The position numbers and the translations under genes are program-made. A stretch of 64,000 nt of DNA from Arthrobacter sp. NicSoilB8. GTDB taxonomy: Bacteria > Actinomycetota > Actinomycetes > Actinomycetales > Micrococcaceae. Of the stretch, positions 16,801 to 25,023 are shown in pieces. The notes beneath the pieces were generated by a model. The model worked only from the letters and a program-made list of their open reading frames with translations, ran no database searches and was not told the origin of the DNA. The first letter of the stretch is position 1. The number at the start of each line of letters is the position of its first letter. The stretch lies in contig NZ_AP024655.1 in assembly GCF_019977355.1 (NCBI RefSeq), positions 1,116,001-1,180,000 on the forward strand, written 5' to 3'.

Positions 16801-17560
16801 CCGGGACGCGCTGGAGGCCCAGTGCGGTTCCCGTGTGGAATCCTGGCGGCGCAACACCGCCGGCTCGGTCGCACGCCTGAAGCCGACGCAGCGCCAGGAA
16901 TTTGAAACCATCTTCGCCCCCATCGGTTCCGCATCGACCAGCAACCTAGGTATGCCCGAGATGATCTCCAAGAAAACGGAGACCCTCAACAAGGAAACGG
17001 CCTGGTCGAAGAGCTCCCGTTGTATGCGGGGCACCGCTACGCGCTGCCCGACACCAAGCTGTACCCGGACACCTTCACCGGATGGGACGAGAGCGTGCTC
17101 GAAGCCGAGCAGTCTTCGGGCACATTGTTGGGCTGGTACCGGAACCCAGTGGGCGGCAGCCACGCGCTGTCGGTGCACTATCTGGACTCCGAAGTGTCCA
17201 AGAACCTCTACCCGGACTTCCTGTTCTTCCACGATGACGGTGATGACGGGGTAGCCATTGACATGGTGGACCCCCACAACCACTCCTTGGCGGACACAGC
17301 ACCAAAGTGGGCCGCCTTGGCCCGGTACGTCCGAGAGCACGACGGGGATTTCCGCCGAGCTGCGATTGTCATCAGGGACGCTGCAGGAGTGCTGTCGGTC
17401 GTCCAGCTATCCGGCCAAACTGACGACAGCTTGGAAAAAAGGCTGGCCGCGGCAACGTCCAAGGAAGCCATTGAGCAGCTATTCCGCGAGATGGGCGGAA
17501 GCGTGCCGGAGTGGAGCATTGTTTATCTGCGGGGCGGTCGCCCGCGAGTCCGTCCCGTCT
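16800..17560 (+). pseudogene. C-terminal fragment of a type III-like restriction helicase (Res)
   Basis: The first part (VESWRRNTAGSVARLKPTQR to SNLGMPEMISKKTETLNK) and the second part (ELPLYAGHRYALPDTKLYPD, then GWYRNPVGGSHALSVHYLDS, YPDFLFFHDDGDDGVAIDMV) are the tail of a type III-type restriction helicase. The D...VAID pattern is the remnant of its PD-(D/E)xK nuclease. The two parts are in different frames, with the shift near 17010. The helicase domains and the Mod methylase are absent. It is a dead relic of a former restriction system. Confidence 0.75.
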
Positions 17561-18173
17561 TCCAGCCTGGAATTGCATCGTCCAGGAGCTTGATCTTCAC
17601 GGATTCGAGCTCGCCAAGGCGGCGCTTCTGTCGCTGGGCATGCAACCACACGCCCAAGGTGTGTTCCCGCTCAGAATCGCATTTCTTGTGGCGGGGCCAA
17701 TCGTTGCCTTCGGCTCGGAACTGCACGAGCTGGGCGAGTAGTTTGTGCCACCTGGCTTCCTCGGCCGCCGCCCTGGGGTCCCTGTCCCATCCGGGGACCC
17801 GTGCAAGGCCTTCGCCGTAGGTGGCGTGTAGGGTGCCTTGGTCTACCTCGCGCCGTCGGTCGGAGAACCACCTGGCCATTGACCGTTCGGACTTGTCCAT
17901 TGAGCGGTCACGGGGGAAACGGTCCTCGGACGCAACCCACATGATGATCTCTTCCATGCGGGCGAGAGCCGCAGGGGAGGGGGCAGATCCGGCAGTGGCG
18001 GCGGCCAGATGGGCGGCTTCTAGCTGCGGATCCCGGCGTCGCGCGACAACGAGGTGGTAACCGACAGCGGAGGGTTCGGCACGCACCAGCTCAGCGATGC
18101 GTTTCCGGCTCAGCCCGAGCCGGTACATCAACACCCACTCTGCGTCAGGGGCGCGCCGCAATCGCTTGTCCAT
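17523..18173 (-). CDS. Helicase-associated-domain protein, 216 aa
   Basis: The start MDKRLRRAPDAEWVLMYRLG is chosen because homologous-looking HTH content (LSRKRIAELVRAEPSAVGYH) begins there; the frame extends 31 codons further up without support. The C-terminal part (WHKLLAQLVQFRAEGNDWPR ... LGVWLHAQRQKRRLGEL) is the helicase-associated (HA) domain with its conserved Trp and Gly pattern. These proteins are widespread in Arthrobacter and often sit in mobile islands. A DNA-binding role is likely. Its 3' end overlaps the end of the type III relic on the other strand. Confidence 0.75.
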   Translation of the reverse strand: MDKRLRRAPDAEWVLMYRLGLSRKRIAELVRAEPSAVGYHLVVARRRDPQLEAAHLAAATAGSAPSPAALARMEEIIMWVASEDRFPRDRSMDKSERSMARWFSDRRREVDQGTLHATYGEGLARVPGWDRDPRAAAEEARWHKLLAQLVQFRAEGNDWPRHKKCDSEREHTLGVWLHAQRQKRRLGELESVKIKLLDDAIPGWKTGRTRGRPPRR

Positions 18174-18501
18174 GATGGGAGATATCCTGCCACAGTGCCG
18201 GCTCGAAACGATGCGCCGAAAGATGTACGACCGAAAATCGCCGGACAGCGCCTGGACGTGATGCATTTCGGGAGTCGCGAGAGCATCGGCGGGGGCTTAC
18301 ATAAAGAACATAGAAAATATAAAGCTGTATAAAGGAGGGTCCGTCGAGTGCCTTTTCGAATAGGCTCCCGGCCTGCGTCAGCCAGTTGGGCGAGACGATA
18401 TTGCGTACCCATGAGCGCGCGACAGCCGTGGGTCCTGACAGCGCACCATCACGAAGGCGATTCGATTCGGGGGCGTTCCGGCGCCGTTGCGGCCTTCGGG
18501 A
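18174..18501. other. AT-rich spacer, possible lost gene start
   Basis: This stretch includes an unusually AT-rich block (around 18300-18335) and a perfect AAAGGAGGG ribosome site at 18331-18339, followed after 8 bases by a GTG at 18348. The open frame after that GTG (to 18542, 64 codons) does not look like protein, so I read it as the remains of a start region whose gene is gone. The block may also carry the promoter of the helicase-associated gene. Confidence 0.3.
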
Positions 18502-18630
18502 TCACGACCCCCTCAGCTTCCGCAAGTATTCGTCCTTCGTGACTTCGCTGCGCAAGTACGCATTGATGTTCTCCACGGTCTGACGGGCGGGATGTAGACC
18601 ATCCAGGGCCCAGCTGGCCATAACGTCCAT
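18502..18630 (-). pseudogene. VbhA-like antitoxin remnant
   Basis: The minus-strand frame reads LTPEQKRELTMDVMASWALD, then GLHPARQTVENINAY and SEVTKDEYLRKLRGS before the stop. This matches VbhA-type antitoxins of Fic toxins: the ASxxLEGLxPxP helix and the VxGExTxxExxxxL helix. An ATG inside (18630) would give 42 residues; coding sense extends up to about 18685, where the IS3 element begins (18709). No Fic toxin follows downstream. The gene was probably cut by the IS. Confidence 0.6.
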
Positions 18631-18759
18631 GGTGAGTTCGCGTTTCTGCTCAGGGGTCAGGACGGTCAGCTTGTTCGGCGGCCGTGGGCATCAGCAGTCT
18701 TCGCTTCTTGGTGACACGGGACTGCCCCGGAATTCGTTGACTCTCGGGGTTTGGTGTCG

Positions 18760-19623
18760 CTAGGCGGCTTTGAGGCCGCTATTGATTGTCTCAAACTCGA
18801 CCGGTGTTAGCCGTCCGAGGCGCCGCTGGCGGCGTTTCCGGTGGTACGTTTTCTCGATCCACGTCACGATGGCCAGGCGCAGGTCCGCCCTTGTGGACCA
18901 TCGCTGGCTGTCCAGCACGTTCTTCTGCAGGAGCGAGAAGAAGGATTCCATGGCGGCGTTATCGGCGCACGCGCCGACCCGTCCCATCGATCCTGTGAGC
19001 CGGTTGCCCTTCAACGTCCGCACGAAGGCGTTTGAGCGGAATTGGGAGCCGCGGTCACTATGGATCACGGTTCCCTCCGGCTCCCGGAGCGCTATTGCGT
19101 TGTGCAGGGCCGAGACTGCCAGGGACGCCTTCATCCGGGAATCGATGGAGTAACCCACGATCCGGTTGGAGTAGACGTCTTTGATGGCGCACAGGTAGAG
19201 CTTGCCCTCGTCGGTCCGGTGCTCGGTGATGTCCGTGAGCCACAGCCGATCCGGTGCCGTTGCTGTGAAGTCCCGCCGGACGTGGTCATCGTGCACGGGC
19301 GGGCCGGCCTTGCGGGTCAGGCCGCGCTTCTTGGCGAAGACAGACCAGATCCGCTGGCTGCTGCACAGCCGTGCGACCCGGTTCTCTCCGGCGCTGAAAC
19401 CCTGGTCTTCGAGCTCGTCGGCGATAAACCGGTACCCGAACCCCGGATCGTCCCGGTGGACGTCCACCGCCGCGTTGATCAGGTGGGCATCTGACCAGTC
19501 GCGCTCGGAGACGGGACTTCTCTTCCATTCGTAGAAGGCCTGTTTGGAGAAACCCAGCACCCGGCAGGCCACCGCGACGGGAATTCCGTCCGCGGCAAGG
19601 TCAAGGACCAGCGGAAACTTCAT
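18760..19623 (-). CDS. IS3-family transposase OrfB (DDE integrase)
   Basis: The 287-residue protein has the HTH_21 region (YRFIADELEDQGFSAGENRV) and an rve integrase core. The acidic triad is visible: D in RLWLTDITEH, D in VIHSDRGSQF and E in NAAMESFFSLLQKN, with DD(about 35)E spacing. Its ATG overlaps the OrfA stop by four bases (ATGA). Intact, so the element may be active. Confidence 0.95.
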   Translation of the reverse strand: MKFPLVLDLAADGIPVAVACRVLGFSKQAFYEWKRSPVSERDWSDAHLINAAVDVHRDDPGFGYRFIADELEDQGFSAGENRVARLCSSQRIWSVFAKKRGLTRKAGPPVHDDHVRRDFTATAPDRLWLTDITEHRTDEGKLYLCAIKDVYSNRIVGYSIDSRMKASLAVSALHNAIALREPEGTVIHSDRGSQFRSNAFVRTLKGNRLTGSMGRVGACADNAAMESFFSLLQKNVLDSQRWSTRADLRLAIVTWIEKTYHRKRRQRRLGRLTPVEFETINSGLKAA

Positions 19624-19904
19624 TTTGGGGGCAGCTCCCGGGCGAAGAAGGCCGCTGCCCGGCGCAGAATCTCGTTCTCCTGCTCCAGCAGCCGGATCCG
19701 CTTCCTGGCATCCCTGAGTTCTGCCGCTTCCTTCTCCGTCACTCCGGGGCGGACGCCGTCCTCGACGTCGGCTTTCTTGAGCCAGTTGTGCAGGGTCGCT
19801 TCGGAAATCCCGAAGTCTTTAGCGATCTGTGAGATCGGGGCTTCGTGCTTGCGTGCCACGGCGACCACGTCACGGCGGAACTCAGCGGGGAAAGGCTTGG
19901 GCAT
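19620..19904 (-). CDS. IS3-family transposase OrfA (HTH_Tnp_1)
   Basis: This 94-residue protein has the helix-turn-helix FRRDVVAVARKHEAPISQIA and then EATLHNWLKKADVED, followed by a leucine-zipper segment (RDARKRIRLLEQENEILRRA). It binds the element ends and helps build the OrfAB transposase. The overlap with OrfB is ATGA, without an obvious slippery run. Confidence 0.95.
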   Translation of the reverse strand: MPKPFPAEFRRDVVAVARKHEAPISQIAKDFGISEATLHNWLKKADVEDGVRPGVTEKEAAELRDARKRIRLLEQENEILRRAAAFFARELPPK

Positions 19905-20139
19905 GTGAACATCCTTGCTGCAAGGACTGAATCCTCACAAGTCAGGAGTCAACAAAACCGGGGGCAGTCCCCATCACCTATCGGCGACCCCTGACCACCG
20001 GCTCCCGTCTAGACGGATTTTCAGGAGCGGGTGCATCGTTCGCCTGGGCCACGCTAAGCCCTTGGCTGTTCTGGACCTCTCGGAGATGATGAATGCAACG
20101 GACTGAGAGGGGCAAGGAAGTGTCCGCTCACAATGAATA

Positions 20140-20483
20140 AGGTAAAGCGTCCAAGGAAGAATCCATCCTCCGGATTCGGCGGGGAATACGGGCGGCCCAG
20201 CTTCGGATTACCATGGACGAGGTTCAGAGGCGTCAGACGTCGGAGGCGGTAGTACGACTGGCGAAGCTGACACCGCCGCGGTTGCCGTCACCCTTCGTTA
20301 CGCTGAGAACGCCGGACGGAAAGCTCCGGGCAGATCCCGGCGTGCCGGAGGAAACTGGCTATCCACGTGCGCCGCAACATTCTGGCCGCGCAGCTCCGAG
20401 TGGCCCTGGACAAGGAACGGGGCCGCGTGACCCCCGAAGCCGTCACGAGGCTCGCCCAGATGGAGCTTCCAGAACTGGAATAA
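20140..20483 (+). pseudogene. Degraded gene with two copies of an AAQLR helix motif
   Basis: Two segments in different frames share one pattern. The first (20168-20254) reads LRIRRGIRAAQLRITMDEVQ then SEAVVRLAKL; the second (20364-20483) reads VRRNILAAQLRVALDKERGR then TPEAVTRLAQMELPELE and stop. The repeat is RRxIxAAQLRxxxDxxxxRxTxEAVxRLA. The second could start at GTG 20367 as a 38-residue peptide, but a shared frame between the copies is lost near 20343. I know no named family; a small helical DNA-binding or antitoxin-like protein is possible. The rest of 19980-20765 shows nothing else. Confidence 0.45.
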
Positions 20484-20765
20484 GCCGTCGGCGTCGCCTC
20501 GGAGTAATTGGGCCACCAGCTGATAAGCCGTCGATGCGGGGAACGATGCGCACTAACTGCAATAGGATGGGCTTGATCGGCTGTTTCGGAGGGCCTGACC
20601 TCCGACCCCGCCGCCTATTGATGCGTAAACGACGTGTCTCGTGCCCGGAGCGGGCACAGGGTGAGCGACTGTGCTCGAAGGGATCCGCAAATCGGTTCCA
20701 TCGGCAACCGATTTGAGGGGCGAAACATTGGCACCGCCCGGAGACGCGAAGGGGGACGAGCGGCG

Positions 20766-22691
20766 ATGGAGCCGATGAGCGACGAGATTGACCCGCTTTG
20801 GTGGGAGGGTGTGCTGACCGCGGCACCGCTGGATGGCCCGTATGAACTGCCAGAGTTGTTGTCGGCGCATCTCGACCGGGCGGCTGCGGATCCGGCGGTC
20901 ATCGGGCTTCAGGAGCTGGTCCTGCAGGCGCTGGCGACGGTCTCGTCGGCGATGTTGAATACCGATGATTGGTTGGAGCCGTTTACACCCGCGATGCAGT
21001 TCGGTGGTAAGCGAACGTTAGTGCCGGCGGACTTAGATGAGGACCAGGTGGCGTTGCTGGCCCGTATCGCTCCGCTGATAAAGCGTGACGATTTGCGGGC
21101 TCGGGTTGCTGACGTCGCATGGTTCTACGGGGACCGGTCTAATGTCGCGATGCTGGACCGAGCCATCGACGCGTACCGGGCGGCGCCGCTAACAGGCGAT
21201 GCGTGGTTCAGGGTGGGCAAGGACGCGTGGGTTCGGGCGTTCGAGCTTGCAATGCGGCGCGGACCGGACGGCCGCGCCCGAATACAGGAAATGTCGGACG
21301 CGCTCAAGGCTCAGATCTTGGCCGGCGAGGTGTCGGACAACTTCAGGACCGTGGGGTTCGCGGAGACGTTACGTCGGCATTGCCGGGTCGACGCGGCCGG
21401 GCGCGTTGAGGTGCGCGAGGCGCTATTCGGGCTTGCGGCACAGGCCTCATCGATAAACCCTCGCCTGTCACGTCATCTGGAGCGTGAGGCGCTCGCGTGG
21501 CTGGGTGGTTCGGATGTGGCGGCGGCGAACGCTGCGACTGAGCGCGTAGCGCGGACCTACATCGAAGAGGCGGATGCGCGCATCCAGGCGGACTCGAAGG
21601 AGGGTGTGCTCGTCGAAGGCCACTTCGTGGAGAAGGCGATTGCGGTCCTGCGAACCATCCCGCGCTCCTATCGCGTTGAGAACGGTCTCGTCGAGCTCCT
21701 TGACGAACTCCGCGGCCGGCTACGTGATAGCCGGGAGTCGTCGATGGAGCAGATGATGCGCATTGAGTCGGACCCAGTCGATCTGACAGATGCCGTGTCC
21801 TATGCGCGGTCGCAAGTCTCGGGTCACACGGACAAGTTCGACGCGCTCGCTGCTTTCGCGATGCTTGCACCGCCCATGGACGAATCCAGTACGCGAGAGA
21901 ACGCCGCCAAGATGCTGGAAGGCACCATCAGCCACATCTTCGCGTCCTCGACGTTTTCCTCCGACTTCCGGAAGGTTGCCGCCAGTCCAGGGTCTTCGGG
22001 TCAGGACGACGAGAACGCGATTTGGGCCAATATGGTCCGCACGGTGTTCTTTCACTCCCAGATGGTCGGAAAGGGCGTCATCCAGCCTGCACAGGAGGTT
22101 TTGACGACCGAGCACCGGTTCAGTCGGCAATACATGGTGTCGCTGTGCATGGAGTCGCCTACGGTGCCGGAGGGGCACGAGACGTTGTGGGGCGACGGGC
22201 TGGCGCTCGGCTTGGGCGGCAACTACGGTGCTGCGGTCTCTGTTCTGATACCTCAATTGGAACAGGTCGTGCGGGTCATGTTGAAGCGGCACAACGTGGA
22301 TACGCTGTTCGTCGATGAACTCGGCGTGGAGAGCGAGAAGAGTTTGAACGCGCTTCTTGACATGACCGATACTGAGAAAATCTTCGGTGCGGGGATGGTC
22401 ATGGAGATGAAGGCGATGCTGGTCGTCCAAGGCGGCCCGAACCTGCGCAACAACGTTGCGCACGGCCTTCTTGACGACAACTCGGCGTGGAGCTACTCGG
22501 CGCTGTACATGTGGTGGTTCTGCCTGCGACTCGTGACGTGGCCGGTCACCAAGAGTATGAACAGCGCGCGGACGCAGGCTGCGAAGCCTGACGAAGACTC
22601 CGTGATGGCGGCCCGCGGAGCGGACACCGATCCGACAACAGAGACCGCAGAAGATGCCGCGCCGGGGACCTCGACGGAAGGTTCGCGTTAA
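20766..22691 (+). CDS. DUF4209 protein with C-terminal HEPN-type RxxxxH motif
   Basis: The 641-residue protein is almost all helical. Its C-terminal part (LEQVVRVMLKRHNVDTLFVD ... NLRNNVAHGLLDDNSAWSYS) matches DUF4209, where R561-N-N-V-A-H566 is the HEPN ribonuclease motif. Such domains usually act as RNases in toxin-antitoxin or abortive-infection systems. ATG 20766 (MEPMSDEIDPLWWEGV) is chosen because the sequence before it is not protein-like; ATG 20775 is also possible, with GGAG just upstream. It stands alone between degraded sequences, with no partner gene on the same strand for 760 bases. A stand-alone antiphage role is inferred. Confidence 0.8.
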   Translation: MEPMSDEIDPLWWEGVLTAAPLDGPYELPELLSAHLDRAAADPAVIGLQELVLQALATVSSAMLNTDDWLEPFTPAMQFGGKRTLVPADLDEDQVALLARIAPLIKRDDLRARVADVAWFYGDRSNVAMLDRAIDAYRAAPLTGDAWFRVGKDAWVRAFELAMRRGPDGRARIQEMSDALKAQILAGEVSDNFRTVGFAETLRRHCRVDAAGRVEVREALFGLAAQASSINPRLSRHLEREALAWLGGSDVAAANAATERVARTYIEEADARIQADSKEGVLVEGHFVEKAIAVLRTIPRSYRVENGLVELLDELRGRLRDSRESSMEQMMRIESDPVDLTDAVSYARSQVSGHTDKFDALAAFAMLAPPMDESSTRENAAKMLEGTISHIFASSTFSSDFRKVAASPGSSGQDDENAIWANMVRTVFFHSQMVGKGVIQPAQEVLTTEHRFSRQYMVSLCMESPTVPEGHETLWGDGLALGLGGNYGAAVSVLIPQLEQVVRVMLKRHNVDTLFVDELGVESEKSLNALLDMTDTEKIFGAGMVMEMKAMLVVQGGPNLRNNVAHGLLDDNSAWSYSALYMWWFCLRLVTWPVTKSMNSARTQAAKPDEDSVMAARGADTDPTTETAEDAAPGTSTEGSR

Positions 22692-23455
22692 GACAAGCAA
22701 GTCGGTTGTCGGGGCTGCCGGGCCGGAGGATGCCAAGTGCGCTAGGCACACTGGGGTGTAAGCGGGGAAGTGGTCAACTCGTGTGCGACTGGGGTCAGTC
22801 AGACGAGCCCGGCCTGGCTGCAAGGGAAAAGACAGGTCCTCTTGATCCAACGCACGGTTGCGACCCAGATTTCCTCCGGGTAGTCCGCCGGCGCCTCACG
22901 TGGTTCTTCTGCGGCAGCGAGAAGAGGGACTCCATCGTCGCGCGGTATATCGAGCAACCGCGGCGTGACGGTTGAACGCGAGTACGAACCTGCGGCTCAG
23001 GGTTGTAGCCTGCGGTGGTTGTCCGGGAGGCAGCCCGGTTACGTCCCCGCCTTCAGTCTGGCGGTAGGCGAGTCAAAGCCCGTTAGTCTTCGACAAGGGG
23101 TTGTTTGGTGACGGAACGTGGTGAAGCTCCGCTTCAACTCCGGGACGTGCGCGGGGCAACTATGACCTATGTGTTCCTGGCCGCCCCGCCCTCGATGCGA
23201 AGCAGACTCACAACATAATGACCGTTATGTTGAGCGTCTTAACCCCTAGTGCCATCTTCTCTCAATCGACGGCGGACTTCCCCCCAGGCGGCGAGGTTGG
23301 CAAGGCCCCGATTCGGCGGAAAGATGAACTGGCGTCGGTGAGTCGGCATCCACGAGCCACAGTAGCAGGGGTCCTGCTGGCGCGGGTGCGTCTTCAGGCA
23401 GCAGAGTCATTGAGGCAGGAGCGTCTGGAAATGCCGAGAGAAATGAGGTGCGAGT
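22692..23455. other. 764-base gap without a convincing gene
   Basis: No frame on either strand looks like a complete protein. A minus-strand stretch at about 22800-22950 (LDIPRDDGVPLLAAAEEPRE, then IWVATVRWIKRT) may be the end of a decayed gene of unknown family. A clean palindrome lies at 23211-23232, listed separately. Confidence 0.4.
23211..23232. promoter_or_regulatory. Operator-like palindrome CAACATAA-N6-TTATGTTG
   Basis: Eight-base perfect arms separated by six bases, AT-rich within GC-rich surroundings, about 225 bases before the GNAT gene. The form fits a dimeric repressor site (TetR- or GntR-like). No regulator is encoded next to it, so the binder is unknown. Confidence 0.4.
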
Positions 23456-23941
23456 ATGTATCTCATGCTGATAAGGTGCGCCACCGCGGCCGATACAGCT
23501 TCCGTTGCGGATCTCATTGAGGGCTGGAGACCAGATGAGAGTTACAGGATGCGGACTGGCCGGCGAACTCAGCGGGACCCAGAATGGGTAGCGATTGCGA
23601 ATGGGAAGACGCTGGGGTGGCTGGAGGGGCGCCACGAGCAACCGGAGATCTGGAAGCACTTGGCCGAGTACGCGAATAGTCCGGAGGGACGGCGTTGCTC
23701 GTACATCAAGGAAGTATTTGTCAGTTTGGAGGGCCGGTCACTGCGCGGCGTCGGAAGCGCGCTCCTAGCTGGATTCGAGGAGGAAGCCAGGACTTATGGG
23801 AATACTCTGATCGTGCTGAACCCCGACTCCTCTGCACCAGGACTCGAGGAGAAGTTGCGAATCTTTTATGCCAAGAACGGCTACTACCTTCCCGAGCCTG
23901 TAGATGGATTTCCCAAGTACCTGCTAGCAAAGAAGATATAG
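23456..23941 (+). CDS. GNAT-family N-acetyltransferase, 161 aa
   Basis: The protein has the GNAT layout: an N-terminal beta-alpha unit (IRCATAADTASVADLIEGWR), a central strand (YIKEVFVSLEGRSLRGVGSA) where RSLRGVGSALL corresponds to the acetyl-CoA loop RxxGxG/A, and a C-terminal FYAKNGYYLPEP unit (family: FYxxxGF). Substrate unknown. Start ATG 23456; ATG 23465 in the same frame is an alternative. It may be cargo of the island. Confidence 0.8.
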   Translation: MYLMLIRCATAADTASVADLIEGWRPDESYRMRTGRRTQRDPEWVAIANGKTLGWLEGRHEQPEIWKHLAEYANSPEGRRCSYIKEVFVSLEGRSLRGVGSALLAGFEEEARTYGNTLIVLNPDSSAPGLEEKLRIFYAKNGYYLPEPVDGFPKYLLAKKI

Positions 23942-24089
23942 GTAGAAGGGTCTGGGGCGAGCCTGTATTGCGTCTGTTGCACTATCGCCATCAGACCTTG
24001 AGTGATTTTCGCTGTCGGCGTGCCAGTCGGAACCCACCTGAAAAGCTCCGGTCCGGACGAACTTGCCAGGCTGGTGAGCCGGGGTCGTC

Positions 24090-24118
24090 AGGTCTCCTTT
24101 CCTGGCGGGAGACCTTTT
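24090..24118 (+). terminator. Rho-independent terminator
   Basis: AGGTCTCC and GGGAGACCTTTT form a 7-8 base-pair stem with a U-run. It lies about 150 bases after the GNAT stop; the sequence between (23942-24089) holds no recognisable gene. Confidence 0.7.
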
Positions 24119-24336
24119 GAGCTGAACGTGACTGCAGGAAGGGTTCGCACTCGCGGACCCGGTCGTGGTGGAGGATCGCGTCGAGCTCAACGGACAAGGC
24201 CGTCGCTGGGCCGCTCAACGGGCCGCGGCTTAGTTGCGGATTCAGCAATCAAGGTTCGGAAGACAGATCGCGTAGCAGGGTCTTGGATCACACGATTCCT
24301 GCAATCCCATCTGAGCCGCTAATGTGTGTGATTGCT

Positions 24337-25023
24337 TCAGTTGCATGGCAATGAGATGTGGACGAGGGCTCGCTCGCCGTCCGTGATGGTTTGCGGCATT
24401 ACAGCCCGAGCGGCAGGCAAGCCATCAGTCGGCAGCGTCGTCTTCCCGCGGTAAAAGCTCCGGAGAACAAACTCGATGAAGTGGTAGGGCGTGATGGCCG
24501 CTGAGGCTGCGATCCGGCAGTTGGGATATTGGCCGAGTGTTAAGTGGCTGACGGGGTGCAAGACTTCCTTCACGACGTCTTCTGAGTCGTCGTAGTCGAA
24601 TCGCAATGGAACAGTCACCGCGCGTTTGTCGATCACATCTCCGTACGGCTCATCGTGAAGATACAGCTCTGGGTCTTCCTGGAACGTGACGAGCGTCGGT
24701 GAGGGGAGAAAACGCAACTCGCTCTTCGCGAGAGTGTCTGCATCCCTAAATAGGAACCTAAACTGCACGAATGCCCCGTCGAGAAACTTTAGGTCGTAGG
24801 CGCGAGACTCCGCTAGTCGAGCATAGAGCTCGGAATACGGAATCTTCTCCTGCATTCGAGGCGCATCCGCCCAGTAGTTAGCCTCCAAGGCAACGTAGCC
24901 GTTCATGCCCGGGCGGCGCGCAACCAAGTTCTGGTCGTCCACAAGTCCCTTACCCACCAAAAAGACCGTCACGTCCTCTATTTCCTTCTTGAGGAGTTCG
25001 ACAGCAGGTTTCCGCTTACTCAT
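24337..25023 (-). CDS. DUF2290 protein, 228 aa
   Basis: The sequence matches DUF2290: an N-terminal helix, a beta-rich middle (FVQFRFLFRDADTLAKSELR, FLPSPTLV), then DEPYGDVIDKRAVTVPLRFD and HPVSHLTLGQYPNCRIAASA with the TPYHFIEFVLRSFY helix. The GTG or ATG further up is less likely than ATG 25023, which overlaps the stop of the upstream UvrD-like helicase by 8 bases (ATGAGTAA), giving translational coupling. DUF2290 proteins often pair with DEAD/UvrD helicases in variable regions; their biochemical role is unknown. I infer a two-gene nucleic-acid-related, probably antiviral, module. Confidence 0.8.
   Translation of the reverse strand: MSKRKPAVELLKKEIEDVTVFLVGKGLVDDQNLVARRPGMNGYVALEANYWADAPRMQEKIPYSELYARLAESRAYDLKFLDGAFVQFRFLFRDADTLAKSELRFLPSPTLVTFQEDPELYLHDEPYGDVIDKRAVTVPLRFDYDDSEDVVKEVLHPVSHLTLGQYPNCRIAASAAITPYHFIEFVLRSFYRGKTTLPTDGLPAARAVMPQTITDGERALVHISLPCN

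Larger units (their letters stand above)
18709..19979 (-). mobile_element. IS3-family insertion sequence, complete
   Basis: Terminal inverted repeats GGTGACACGGGACTGCCCC (left, from 18710) and GGTGATGGGGACTGCCCCC (right, read inward from 19978) bound two transposase genes overlapping by 4 bases. Length is about 1.27 kb. No convincing target duplication can be seen at the ends. The left end abuts the antitoxin remnant and the right end abuts other degraded sequence, so the insertion landed in an already accessory region. Confidence 0.9.

Noticed and set aside
23991..24322. Overlapping open frames on both strands between the GNAT and DUF2290 genes
   Set aside because: Both are Arg/Ser/Gly-rich, cross a terminator, lack ribosome sites and show no known motif.
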